Source: an uncultured Oscillospiraceae bacterium (GTDB lineage: Bacteria > Bacillota > Clostridia > Oscillospirales > Oscillospiraceae). Taken from it: a stretch of DNA of 22,804 bases. Under the pieces are notes generated by a model. It had not been told where the DNA came from, made no database searches, and saw only the letters and a list, made by a program, of their open reading frames with translations. Of the stretch, positions 13,563-21,435 are shown piece by piece. A program made the translations under genes and the position numbers. Numbering within the stretch: the first letter of the stretch is position 1; each line of letters begins with the position of its first letter. Location: contig CAKTPR010000028.1 in NCBI GenBank assembly GCA_934591725.1, positions 1-22,804 of the forward strand, in the 5' to 3' direction.

Positions 13563-13733
13563 TTACTCGTCTTTCTTATCGCACTTATCGCAGCTGTGAC
13601 GGCAGCGCGCGCAGTCCCCGCAGCAGCCGGAGCCGCTGCCGCAGGAGCAGCCGCCCTTTTTATGCGCGGTGCGCCATGCGAGCACCAGCAGCACGGCAAC
13701 GATGAGCAGTATGATTATATCCAGCGGCTTCAC
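13563..13733 (-). CDS. FeoB-associated Cys-rich membrane peptide
   Basis: This 56-residue protein has one membrane helix (about 4-19) followed by a basic turn and a Cys-rich tail. Eight cysteines fall in GGCSCGSGSGCCGDCARC and HSCDKCD. It matches the small FeoB-associated Cys-rich membrane protein family that follows feoB in many Firmicutes. The role is unknown; iron handling at the transporter exit or thiol chemistry has been supposed. The start is GTG 13733, sharing the four bases GTGA with the feoB stop, so translation is coupled. It ends with TAA at 13565-13563. Confidence 0.88.
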   Translation of the reverse strand: MKPLDIIILLIVAVLLVLAWRTAHKKGGCSCGSGSGCCGDCARCRHSCDKCDKKDE

Positions 13734-15739
13734 GCTATCACCCTTATCACGTTATAGATTACAAACGCCGTCAGCCACGCGACCGAGCACTGCATTATGA
13801 CCACGCCTATGGTTTTCACGGCCGAGCCGAGCTCGCGCCGGATGGTCGCCACGGCGGCAACACAGGGAGTATACAGCAGCGTGAACACCAGAAAGCTCAC
13901 CGCGGTTATGGGATTGAACACCGAGCCGAGAGCGGAGCTGAGATTTGCAACGTTTGTTCCGAGTAGCACCGCGAGTGTGGAGACGACGGCCTCCTTCGCC
14001 GTGAAGCCTGAGATCAGCGCCGTTACCATGCGCCAGTCGGCAAAGCCGAGGGGGCGGAACACCGGCGCGATAAGCTGCCCGATCAAGGCGAGCAGGCTGT
14101 CCGCGCTGTCGGCAACGACGTTGAGGCGCGTGTCAAAGGTCTGGAGGAACCAGATGAGCACGGTCGCCATAAAGATAACGGTGAAGGCGCGCTCAAGGAA
14201 ATCCTTCGCCTTTTCCCAGAGCAGCAGCCCCACACTCTTGAGAGACGGCATGCGGTAATTCGGAAGCTCCATGACAAACGGCACAGGCTGGCCGCGGAAG
14301 GCCGTGCTCTTGAGGATGAGCGCGACGATGATGCCCATGACGATGCCGAGCGCGTACAGGCAGATCATCGCAAGGCCGCGGTTTTGCGGGAAGAATGCCG
14401 CGGCAAACACCGCGTATATCGGTATCTTCGCCGAGCAGCTCATATACGGCGTGAGGAGGATGGTCATCTTCCTGTCGCGGTCGGAGGAGACGGTGCGCGT
14501 CGCCATGATGGCGGGCACGGAGCAGCCGAAGCCGATGAGCATCGGCACGAAGCTGCGTCCCGAAAGGCCGAGCTTTCTCAAGGGCCTGTCCATAACGAAG
14601 GCCACGCGCGCCATATATCCCGTGTCCTCAAGGATGGAGAGGAAGAAGAACAGCGTCACGATTATCGGCAGGAACGACAGCACGCTCCCGACCCCGGCGA
14701 AGATGCCGTCGATCACCAGCGAGCGGACGACCGGGTTTATCCCGTAAGCCGTGAGGCCGTGGTCGACAAGGCCGGTCAGCGCGTCGATGCCGAGGCTCAG
14801 CCAGTTCGACAGCGCCGAACCGATGACGTTGAAGGTAAGATAAAAGATCAGGAACATTATCGCAAGGAAGGTCGGGATCGCCGTATACTTCCCGGTGAGC
14901 ACCCTGTCCATGCGTACCGAGCGCGCATGCTCCCGGCTCTCATGGCATTTCACGACGGTCTTTGAAACGACGCCCTCAATGAAGCTGTAGCGCATATCGG
15001 CAAGCGCGGCGTTGCGGTCAAGCCCGGACTCGCTCTCCATCTGCACGATGCAGTGCTCCAGCAGCTCCCGCTCGTTCTCGTCAAGCTCCAGCCTGCCGGC
15101 AAGCTCCGGGTCGCCCTCGATGAGCTTCGCCGTGCAGAAGCGGGAGGATACGCCGAGCCTGTCGGCATGATCCTGAATGAGATGGATGACCGCATGGATG
15201 CAGCGGTGGACAGGTGAATCGTCCGCGCAGAAGTCCGTCACGCCGGGCAGCGCCTTTTTCCGCGCGGTATCGACTACGCGGTCGATAAGCTCGGACACGC
15301 CCTCGCCCTTCACGGCGCTGATGGGCACGACCGGTACTCCGATGAGGCGGCTGAGCTGCTGCACATCGACCGTGCCGCCGTTTGCGTAGACCTCGTCCAT
15401 CATGTTGAGCGCGATGACCGTCGGCACGCGCAGCTCGAGCAGCTGGAGCGTGAGATAGAGGTTGCGTTCGATATTCGTCGCGTCGATTATATTGATGATG
15501 CAGTCTGGCTTCTGGTTGATGATGAAGTCGCGCGAGACTATCTCCTCCTGCGTATACGGGCGCAGGGAGTATATGCCCGGCAGGTCGACCACGGAGCAGT
15601 TCTTCACTCCCCTTACCTCGCCGGACTTCTGCTCGACGGTGACGCCGGGGAAGTTGCCGACATGCTGGTTCGAGCCGGTCAGGGCGTTGAAGAGCGTGGT
15701 CTTGCCGCAGTTCTGGTTTCCGACAAGCGCAAAGATCAT
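13730..15739 (-). CDS. feoB: Ferrous iron transporter FeoB
   Basis: FeoB is the GTPase-coupled inner membrane Fe(II) importer. The 669-residue protein is full length. The N-terminal G domain shows G1 GNQNCGKT (7-14), G2 within GVTVE (32-36), G3 DLPG (52-55) and G4 NMMD (112-115). A helical regulatory region follows to about 280. The membrane domain has about eight helices with two Gate regions, including a GFGCSVPAIMATR motif with the conserved Cys of the first Gate, and a FTAKEAVVSTLAVLLG block. Its ATG shares four bases with the feoA stop. Confidence 0.97.
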   Translation of the reverse strand: MIFALVGNQNCGKTTLFNALTGSNQHVGNFPGVTVEQKSGEVRGVKNCSVVDLPGIYSLRPYTQEEIVSRDFIINQKPDCIINIIDATNIERNLYLTLQLLELRVPTVIALNMMDEVYANGGTVDVQQLSRLIGVPVVPISAVKGEGVSELIDRVVDTARKKALPGVTDFCADDSPVHRCIHAVIHLIQDHADRLGVSSRFCTAKLIEGDPELAGRLELDENERELLEHCIVQMESESGLDRNAALADMRYSFIEGVVSKTVVKCHESREHARSVRMDRVLTGKYTAIPTFLAIMFLIFYLTFNVIGSALSNWLSLGIDALTGLVDHGLTAYGINPVVRSLVIDGIFAGVGSVLSFLPIIVTLFFFLSILEDTGYMARVAFVMDRPLRKLGLSGRSFVPMLIGFGCSVPAIMATRTVSSDRDRKMTILLTPYMSCSAKIPIYAVFAAAFFPQNRGLAMICLYALGIVMGIIVALILKSTAFRGQPVPFVMELPNYRMPSLKSVGLLLWEKAKDFLERAFTVIFMATVLIWFLQTFDTRLNVVADSADSLLALIGQLIAPVFRPLGFADWRMVTALISGFTAKEAVVSTLAVLLGTNVANLSSALGSVFNPITAVSFLVFTLLYTPCVAAVATIRRELGSAVKTIGVVIMQCSVAWLTAFVIYNVIRVIA

Positions 15740-15969
15740 TTTGAACCGACCTCCCGCACCTCTATCTTTTTCGCGTCCTCGATGCGCAGCGTCAGCTCAT
15801 AGCCGCGCACACGTATCTGTATCGGGTCTCCCATCGGCGCGATCTTCTGAAGCGTGACCTCCGTGCGCGGGATCAGCCCCATATCCAGCAGGCGGCAGCG
15901 CAGCGGCCCCTCGCCGCCGACGGCGGTGATAACGGCGGACGCGCCGGTCTTAAGCTCATCCAAAGTCAT
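15736..15969 (-). CDS. feoA: Ferrous iron transport protein FeoA
   Basis: FeoA is a small SH3-like cytosolic partner of FeoB. From ATG 15969 it has 77 residues, the usual size. RLLDMGLIPRTEVTLQKIAP and DPIQIRVRGYELTLR are the two conserved FeoA blocks. An in-frame ATG at 15984 would add five residues; ATG 15969 is preferred because GAGGG lies eight bases upstream and the protein then starts MTLDELKTG, as homologues do. First gene of the feoA-feoB-Cys-rich operon. Confidence 0.95.
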   Translation of the reverse strand: MTLDELKTGASAVITAVGGEGPLRCRLLDMGLIPRTEVTLQKIAPMGDPIQIRVRGYELTLRIEDAKKIEVREVGSK

Positions 15970-15992
15970 ATATGCAGCCCTCATCTTTATGT

Positions 15993-16021
15993 ATAATAAG
16001 TTAGCCTTAACTAACTTTGAA
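15993..16021 (-). promoter_or_regulatory. feoAB promoter
   Basis: On the minus strand TTCAAA (16021-16016), 17 bp and TATTAT (15998-15993) precede feoA. Both hexamers are imperfect, as expected for a regulated promoter. An operator-like palindrome fills the spacer. Confidence 0.6.
15998..16017. promoter_or_regulatory. DtxR/IdeR-type iron operator in the feo promoter
   Basis: A perfect inverted repeat AAGTTAG-CCTTAA-CTAACTT spans the -35 to -10 region. The TTAG/GGCTAAC halves resemble the published DtxR/IdeR/MntR-family consensus (TTAGGTTAGSCTAACCTAA) more than the Fur box. Repression by an Fe(II)-bound DtxR-family regulator when iron is plentiful is inferred. No regulator gene is in the window. 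Confidence 0.65.
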
Positions 16022-16082
16022 TGTTATCATCCGCATTTGCCTTTGTCAATACCGGAAGGAAATTTCTCTATAGAAAAGGAAA

Positions 16083-16113
16083 ACGCACTCCCCGTAATAT
16101 ACAGGGAGTGCGT
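16083..16113 (-). terminator. Intrinsic terminator of hflKC
   Basis: A 10-bp stem (16083-16092 with 16104-16113; ACGCACTCCC) with an 11-nt loop is followed on the minus strand by TTTTCCTTTT. It lies just after the hflC stop and separates it from feoAB. Confidence 0.88.
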
Positions 16114-16125
16114 GACAATATCTGC

Positions 16126-16995
16126 TCAGCTCAGCGCCGCGAATACGCGGGCAATGGGAGAATCGGAGGAGACGACAAGCGTCTTTTCCCCGTCCTTGAG
16201 GGAATTGCGCGCCATATCGAGCGCGCGCATGAACTCATAGAAATCCGCTTCCTCCGGGGTATCGTACACCTCGGATAGGATGCGCATATACTCCGCCTCG
16301 CCTTCGGCCTTGAGCTTTTCGGCCATTGCGTTTGCCTCGGAGAGCGTGATCTGCACGGTCTTGTCCGCTTCGTTGCGGATCTGCTTTGCCTCGGCTTCAC
16401 CCTCGGCGGAGAATGACGCGGCGATGTTCCCGCGCTCGGAGATCATGCGCTCGTACACGGCGGCCTTGTTCTCATCCGGCAGGTCGAGCCGCTTCGTCTC
16501 GATGGCGAGCACGGTTATGCCGTAGGCGTCGAAGGTGTCGCCGACGTTGTCCATTATCTTCTGTGCAAGCAGCCCGTCGCGCCCGGAGATGACGTTCTCC
16601 TGCTTCATGGAGCTGATAACGGTCTTGAGGCTGTTATAGACGATGGTATCGATACGGTACTCGGCGTTTGCGATGTTGCCGGAGAGGGTCTTTATAAACA
16701 GCAGAGGATCGTCGATGCGCCAGAGCACGAAGCTGTCGGCGACCATGGATTTCTTGTCGCTCGTGATAACGTCGCTCACGGCGAGGTCATAGAGCATCTC
16801 GGTCTTGGGCAGGGTGCTGACCGACTGGATAAACGGCAGCTTCATGCGCAGTCCCGGCTCGTCCACGACCTTGACCACCGCGCCGAACTGGCGCACGATG
16901 GTATATTCATTCGGCTGAGTAGTATAGAAGCAACCGCCGAAGAGTATGACCGCCGCGATCACGGCGATTATCGGGAGTATTATTTTCTTTTTCAT
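16126..16995 (-). CDS. hflC: HflC-like SPFH/prohibitin-family protein
   Basis: HflC forms a large membrane cage with HflK; in E. coli the cage surrounds the FtsH protease. The 289-residue protein has an N-terminal membrane helix (about 4-21) and an SPFH domain starting YTTQPNEYTIVRQFG (24-38), with GLRMKLPFIQSV after it. A long charged helical region (about 180-265) includes MISERGNIAASFSAEGEAEA, the typical HflC phrase. It ends in a short tail. ATG 16995 overlaps the hflK stop (TGATG), so translation is coupled. Order hflK-hflC is as usual. Confidence 0.9.
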   Translation of the reverse strand: MKKKIILPIIAVIAAVILFGGCFYTTQPNEYTIVRQFGAVVKVVDEPGLRMKLPFIQSVSTLPKTEMLYDLAVSDVITSDKKSMVADSFVLWRIDDPLLFIKTLSGNIANAEYRIDTIVYNSLKTVISSMKQENVISGRDGLLAQKIMDNVGDTFDAYGITVLAIETKRLDLPDENKAAVYERMISERGNIAASFSAEGEAEAKQIRNEADKTVQITLSEANAMAEKLKAEGEAEYMRILSEVYDTPEEADFYEFMRALDMARNSLKDGEKTLVVSSDSPIARVFAALS

Positions 16996-17975
16996 CAGTC
17001 ATTTCCTCCCATGTCGACGCTGGCAAACGGGCTCAGCGGGAGCGCGGTCTGCACGCCGGTGTTCTCATCGAGGATATAGAGCTTTATGCCGGGCAGTATC
17101 TCCTCCATCGCTTCGTAATAGAGCCGCTGCTTTGTTATGAGCGGGTACTTTTCATACTCGTCAAACAGCGATTTGAAGCGCGCGGCCTGACCGTTAGCCT
17201 CGTTTATCTTGCTTTCCTTGTAGCCCTCGGCACTCTTGATGATCTGGTCGGCATCGGCATTCGCGGCGGGGATGACCTCATTTGCGTACTTGCGGGCGTT
17301 GTTCACCGCAGTGTCGGCAGACTGCTTGGCGGTCTCGACCGCGGTAAAGGCCTGCTGCACCTCCGCCGTGGGCGGCTCTGCGTCCTGAATGGTGATGTTC
17401 GTAAGCTGCAGGCCGATGTCCTCGCTCTCAAGCCGCGTCACGACCTTCTGCTTTATCGCGGCCTGTATCTCGCTCTTGCCGGTAGTGATGACGCTGTCAA
17501 CGTCATAGAGCCCTATCGTGTCGCGGATATAGCTCTGGCAGAGCATGCGCAGGATATCGAGCGGGTCGCTGGAATTATAGAGGAATTTTATCGGGTCGGT
17601 CACCCTGTATTCCACATAAAAGTCCACGTTCACGAAGTTATAATCGTAGGTGATCATGAGCGATTCGTCCTCGACCTCCGCGCCGTCCGTGCGGTAGCCG
17701 AGGGGGAAGCCCTGTATGGTCTTTGCGACCTTGGTGACGCGCTGGATGTACGGGATCTTCAGCTTGAGTCCGGAGCTTGAGACCATGCTGGGCTTGCCGA
17801 AGGTCGTTATAACGGCGTACTGATCCTCCTTGAGCGTGTAGAAGGAATCCAGCGCCGTTATCACCAGCAGCACGGCCAGCAGGATAACGAGCAGGCGCTT
17901 TGTTGGCAGCTGTATGCGCTTTCTCGGCCTGGGCGCCGGGCCGCTGTTGTAGCTGCCGTTGTCGTTAAAATTCAT
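16995..17975 (-). CDS. hflK: HflK-like SPFH/prohibitin-family protein
   Basis: HflK is the partner of HflC. The 326-residue protein has a short Gly/Ser/Pro/Arg N-terminal tail, a membrane helix (about 28-45), and an SPFH domain with YTLKEDQYAVITTFGKP (47-63) and LKLKIPYIQRVTKV. A coiled-coil with NARKYANEVIPAANADADQI and AEGYKESKINEANGQAARF follows, a hallmark of HflK. AGGGG seven bases upstream supports ATG 17975. It is transcribed divergently from the ABC operon. FtsH is not nearby, so whether this complex regulates FtsH here is unknown. Confidence 0.9.
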   Translation of the reverse strand: MNFNDNGSYNSGPAPRPRKRIQLPTKRLLVILLAVLLVITALDSFYTLKEDQYAVITTFGKPSMVSSSGLKLKIPYIQRVTKVAKTIQGFPLGYRTDGAEVEDESLMITYDYNFVNVDFYVEYRVTDPIKFLYNSSDPLDILRMLCQSYIRDTIGLYDVDSVITTGKSEIQAAIKQKVVTRLESEDIGLQLTNITIQDAEPPTAEVQQAFTAVETAKQSADTAVNNARKYANEVIPAANADADQIIKSAEGYKESKINEANGQAARFKSLFDEYEKYPLITKQRLYYEAMEEILPGIKLYILDENTGVQTALPLSPFASVDMGGND

Positions 17976-18015
17976 ATCTGTCCCCTTTCATGTCTTTGCG
18001 ACTGTTTATACTTTG

Positions 18016-18044
18016 ATTATACAGGATAGACCGCTGTGCGGTAA
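18016..18044 (-). promoter_or_regulatory. Probable hflKC promoter
   Basis: On the minus strand a perfect TATAAT (18021-18016) is preceded after 17 bp by a weak TTACCG (18044-18039). In the rest of the divergent gap (18045-18160) I see a TACAAT at 18120-18125 that may be the -10 of the plus-strand ABC operon, without a convincing -35. Confidence 0.6.
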
Positions 18045-18164
18045 AGCTGATTTTCATGCCCTGATGCATTGTTAACAGAATGTTCCATTTTATTTTAGGT
18101 TCGCTTAAGATTTCAGGCCTACAATTTCTCATTGTTGGAAACCATGCAAAGGAGCTGATTCTTT

Positions 18165-19118
18165 TTGATAGAAGTAAAGCATCTGACAAAGCTCTACGGT
18201 GAACACACGGCTGTGTCGGATCTGTCCTTCACGATAGAGGACGGGCGCATATACGGCTTTCTCGGCCCGAACGGCGCGGGCAAGTCCACGACCATGAACA
18301 TCATGACCGGCTGCCTTGCCGCCACCTCCGGTGACGTGAGCATCGACGGGCACGATATCTTTGAGGACGCGAACGAGGCCAAAAAGCTCATCGGCTACCT
18401 CCCGGAGCAGCCGCCGCTGTACATCGACAGCACGCCAAGGGAGTACCTGCAATTCGTTGCCGAAGCAAAGCGCGTCGCCAAGAGCGATATCAAGCGGCAG
18501 ATCGCGCAGGTGATGGAGGTCACGCAGATCACCGGCGTGGCGGACAGGCTCATCCGCAATCTCTCGAAGGGCTACCGCCAGCGTGTCGGCATAGCGCAGG
18601 CACTGCTCGGAAACCCGAAGGTCATCATCCTTGACGAGCCGACCGTCGGCCTTGACCCGAAGCAGATAGTTGAGATACGCGAGCTTATAAAAAGCCTTGG
18701 GCGGGAGCACACCGTCGTCCTTTCAAGCCACATTCTCTCCGAGGTGCAGGCCGTGTGCGATACGGTGCTGATAATCTCCAAAGGCCGTCTCGTCGCCTGC
18801 GATACACCGGAGAACCTTGAAAAGCTCTTCGCCGGCAAAGCGCGCATCGAGCTTGACACCGATGCCGGCAAGGCCAAGGCGCTGGAGCTTGCCGGCACTC
18901 TCCCCGGCGTCACGAAGATAGACGCCGAGCCGCACGACAAGGGCTGCCGCCTGACGATAGAGCTCAGCGGCGACGACACCGGCAGCGTCTGCCGCGAGCT
19001 TTCGCTCCGCTTCGCGGGCGCGGGGCACGCGATACTCCAGATGACGACCGCCAAGGCAAGCCTTGAGGATATCTTCATTGAGCTTACCGACGGAGAAAAG
19101 GAGGCTGACAAAGCATGA
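18165..19118 (+). CDS. ABC transporter ATP-binding protein (GldA/CcmA-like)
   Basis: This is the ATPase of an ABC-2 type exporter. The 317-residue protein has Walker A GPNGAGKST (34-42), signature LSKGYRQR (133-140) and Walker B ILDEPTVGLDP (155-165), followed by an H-loop SSHILSE. A C-terminal domain of about 90 residues follows. LSKGYRQRVGIAQALLGNP and its partners below point to the GldA-like subfamily, known from Bacteroidetes gliding but common in Firmicutes with unknown cargo. The start is TTG 18165, with AAAGGAG about 10 bases upstream; no ATG fits. It overlaps the next gene by ATGA. Confidence 0.92.
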   Translation: MIEVKHLTKLYGEHTAVSDLSFTIEDGRIYGFLGPNGAGKSTTMNIMTGCLAATSGDVSIDGHDIFEDANEAKKLIGYLPEQPPLYIDSTPREYLQFVAEAKRVAKSDIKRQIAQVMEVTQITGVADRLIRNLSKGYRQRVGIAQALLGNPKVIILDEPTVGLDPKQIVEIRELIKSLGREHTVVLSSHILSEVQAVCDTVLIISKGRLVACDTPENLEKLFAGKARIELDTDAGKAKALELAGTLPGVTKIDAEPHDKGCRLTIELSGDDTGSVCRELSLRFAGAGHAILQMTTAKASLEDIFIELTDGEKEADKA

Positions 19119-19978
19119 AAGCCGTATTCCGGCGTGAGCTGTCCTCATATTTCACGGGGCTTTCGGGCTACGTGTTCGGCGCGTTCCTGCTGCTGTTCGC
19201 GGGGATATACACCATGGCCTACAACATCAGAGCCGCCGTCAGCAACTTTGAATATGTCCTGAGCAGTATGTCGTTTATCTTCCTCGTCATCGTCCCGATA
19301 CTCACGATGCGCGTGTTTGCCGAGGAAAAGCGGCAGAAGACCGATCAGCTTCTCTATTCCCTGCCGCTTACAATGACCGAGGTCGTGATGGGCAAGTACC
19401 TTGCGATGCTCGTCATGTTCCTGATCCCGCTGTGCATCATCGGCATATACCCGGCGGTGCTCTCCCACTTCGGCAAGGTGAACCTCGCCGCGGCCTACGG
19501 CGCGCTCGTCGGCTTCTTCTTCCTCGGCGCGGCGCTGCTCGCCGTCGGGGCGTTCATCTCCTCGGTCACGGACAGTCAGGGCGTCGCGGCGGGGCTGTGC
19601 TTCGCGGCGCTGCTCGTGAATTACTTCCTCGCAAGTCTCGCAAGCTTCTTCTCGTCCACAGCCTTCGCGTCCTTCGCGGCGCTGACCTTCGCCGTGGCGG
19701 CGCTGGCGCTGATATTCTTCCTGATGACCAAGAGCGGCATTGCCTCGGCGGTCATCTTCATCGCGTCCGAGGTGCTCGTCTTTGTGTTCTACACCTTCAA
19801 GAAGGAGAGCTTCGAGGGGCTGTTCCCGAATATACTCTCAAGTCTTTCGCTCTTCGCGCGCTTTGAGCAGTTTGTGAGCGGCATCTTCGATGTGACCGCG
19901 ATAGTGTTCTATATCACCGTGGCCGCCGTGTTCCTGTTTCTCAGCGTGCAGGCCATGGAGAAGAGGAGGTGGAGCTGA
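19115..19978 (+). CDS. ABC-2 type permease (GldF-like)
   Basis: This 287-residue membrane subunit has six hydrophobic helices in the ABC-2 permease layout. FRRELSSYFTGLSGYVFGAF at the N-terminus and MRVFAEEKRQKTDQLLYSLP after the second helix are typical of GldF/NosY-like permeases, the latter being the coupling loop. The ATG lies inside the end of the ATPase gene (ATGA), and the TGA shares one base with the next ATG (TGATG). Translation across the operon is therefore tightly coupled. Confidence 0.92.
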   Translation: MKAVFRRELSSYFTGLSGYVFGAFLLLFAGIYTMAYNIRAAVSNFEYVLSSMSFIFLVIVPILTMRVFAEEKRQKTDQLLYSLPLTMTEVVMGKYLAMLVMFLIPLCIIGIYPAVLSHFGKVNLAAAYGALVGFFFLGAALLAVGAFISSVTDSQGVAAGLCFAALLVNYFLASLASFFSSTAFASFAALTFAVAALALIFFLMTKSGIASAVIFIASEVLVFVFYTFKKESFEGLFPNILSSLSLFARFEQFVSGIFDVTAIVFYITVAAVFLFLSVQAMEKRRWS

Positions 19979-21435
19979 TGAAAAAGAATGATACCGCAAA
20001 GCGCCCGTTCTCCTCGCTGCGCACCCGCAGCTTCCACGCGGGCGGCTACAGCGTCGCGGCGGCAGTGATAGTGCTGGCGATAGCCGTCGCGGTAAATGCC
20101 CTCGTCGGCAATCTCCCCTCGACCTATACGAAGCTCGACACCACCGCAAGCGGGCTCTACACCGTCTCCGAGCAGACTGAAAAGGTATTATCCGGGCTGG
20201 ATGAGGACATCGACATATATTGGATCGTCCAGAGCGGGTACGAGGACTCGAACCTTGCGACGCTCCTTGACCGTTACAGCAGCCTGAGCGATAAAATAAG
20301 CGTGACGAAAAAGGATCCGGATGTCTACCCGACCTTTGCCAAGCAGTATTACGACGGGCAGCTGTACAACAATTCCCTCGTCGTCTGCCGCGGCGACCGC
20401 TACCGCTACATCGACTATAACAGCATCTACGAATACGATTATTCCGACTACTATTCCGGCGGCTCTGTCAGCCAGAACTTTGCCGGTGAGGGCGAGTTCA
20501 CAAGCGCCATAAGCTACGTCGTGAACGACTCCATGCCGACGCTCTATATCCTCAGCGGGCACGGAGAAGCGGAGCTGAGTGCGACCTTCAAGACCGCGGT
20601 CGAGAAGCAGAATATCCAGACCGAGAGCCTGTCCCTGCTGACGGTCGAGGCCGTACCGGAGGACGCGGGGGCGCTGCTCATAAACACTCCGCAGAGCGAT
20701 ATATCCGAGGATGAAGCGCAGAAGCTTTCGGATTATCTCGCTTCCGGCGGCAGGCTGATGCTCGTCACCGACCCGCCCAAGGACGGCAAGCTCACGAACC
20801 TTGAAGCGCTCATGGCAGGCTACGGCGTCGAAGCCGTCGACGGCATCGTCGTCGAAGCGAATCAGAACAACTACGCATGGGGTACGCCCTATTACCTGCT
20901 GCCAGACCTCAAGAGCCACAGCATCACCGAGCCGCTCATCGACGGCGGCTACCATGTGCTGCTGTCCATCGCGCACGGGCTGCGCGTGAGCGATACCCTG
21001 CCCGACGGCGTGACGGCCGACACCCTGCTCAGCACCTCCTCTTCCGCGTATTCCAAGGCCGCCGGCTATGACAGCTCGACCTACGAAAAAGAGGACGGCG
21101 ACATTGACGGCGCTTTCGCGCTGGGCGCTGCCGTCACCGCCGAGAATGACGACGGCAGCACGGCGCAGATAGTCTGGGTATCCTCTGGCGCGCTGCTGGA
21201 TGAGCAGAGCAGCTCGATGGTCTCCGGCGGGAACCTCGATATGTTCCTCAACGCGCTCAGCTGGATGTGCGGCCATGAGGACGGCATATCCATCCATTCA
21301 AAGAGCATGAACTATGAATACCTCACGATCAGCAGCTCCAGCGCATCGGTGATGACCGCGGTCATTATCTGGCTGATCCCGGCGCTGTTCCTCGGCACGG
21401 GCGTCTGTGTATGGCTCAGAAGGAGGCGCAAATGA
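19978..21435 (+). CDS. GldG-like ABC transporter auxiliary membrane protein
   Basis: The 485-residue protein has an N-terminal membrane helix (about 23-42), a large extracytoplasmic region and a C-terminal helix (about 458-478) ending in a basic tail. The large region matches the GldG/ABC-type uncharacterised auxiliary domain: LYTVSEQTEKVLSGLDEDID near residue 60, TLYILSGHGEAELS in the middle, then a Rossmann-like block around ALLINTPQSDISEDEAQKL. ATG 19978 is chosen because GGAGG lies eight bases upstream; a GTG at 19969 is inside that site. It forms an export complex with the two preceding genes by inference. Cargo is unknown. Confidence 0.88.
   Translation: MKKNDTAKRPFSSLRTRSFHAGGYSVAAAVIVLAIAVAVNALVGNLPSTYTKLDTTASGLYTVSEQTEKVLSGLDEDIDIYWIVQSGYEDSNLATLLDRYSSLSDKISVTKKDPDVYPTFAKQYYDGQLYNNSLVVCRGDRYRYIDYNSIYEYDYSDYYSGGSVSQNFAGEGEFTSAISYVVNDSMPTLYILSGHGEAELSATFKTAVEKQNIQTESLSLLTVEAVPEDAGALLINTPQSDISEDEAQKLSDYLASGGRLMLVTDPPKDGKLTNLEALMAGYGVEAVDGIVVEANQNNYAWGTPYYLLPDLKSHSITEPLIDGGYHVLLSIAHGLRVSDTLPDGVTADTLLSTSSSAYSKAAGYDSSTYEKEDGDIDGAFALGAAVTAENDDGSTAQIVWVSSGALLDEQSSSMVSGGNLDMFLNALSWMCGHEDGISIHSKSMNYEYLTISSSSASVMTAVIIWLIPALFLGTGVCVWLRRRRK

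Noticed and set aside
18030..18042. Small inverted repeat ACCGC-TGT-GCGGT in the hflK promoter region
   Set aside because: The arms are five bases with a three-base loop, within the promoter spacer. Too short to support as an operator without other copies.
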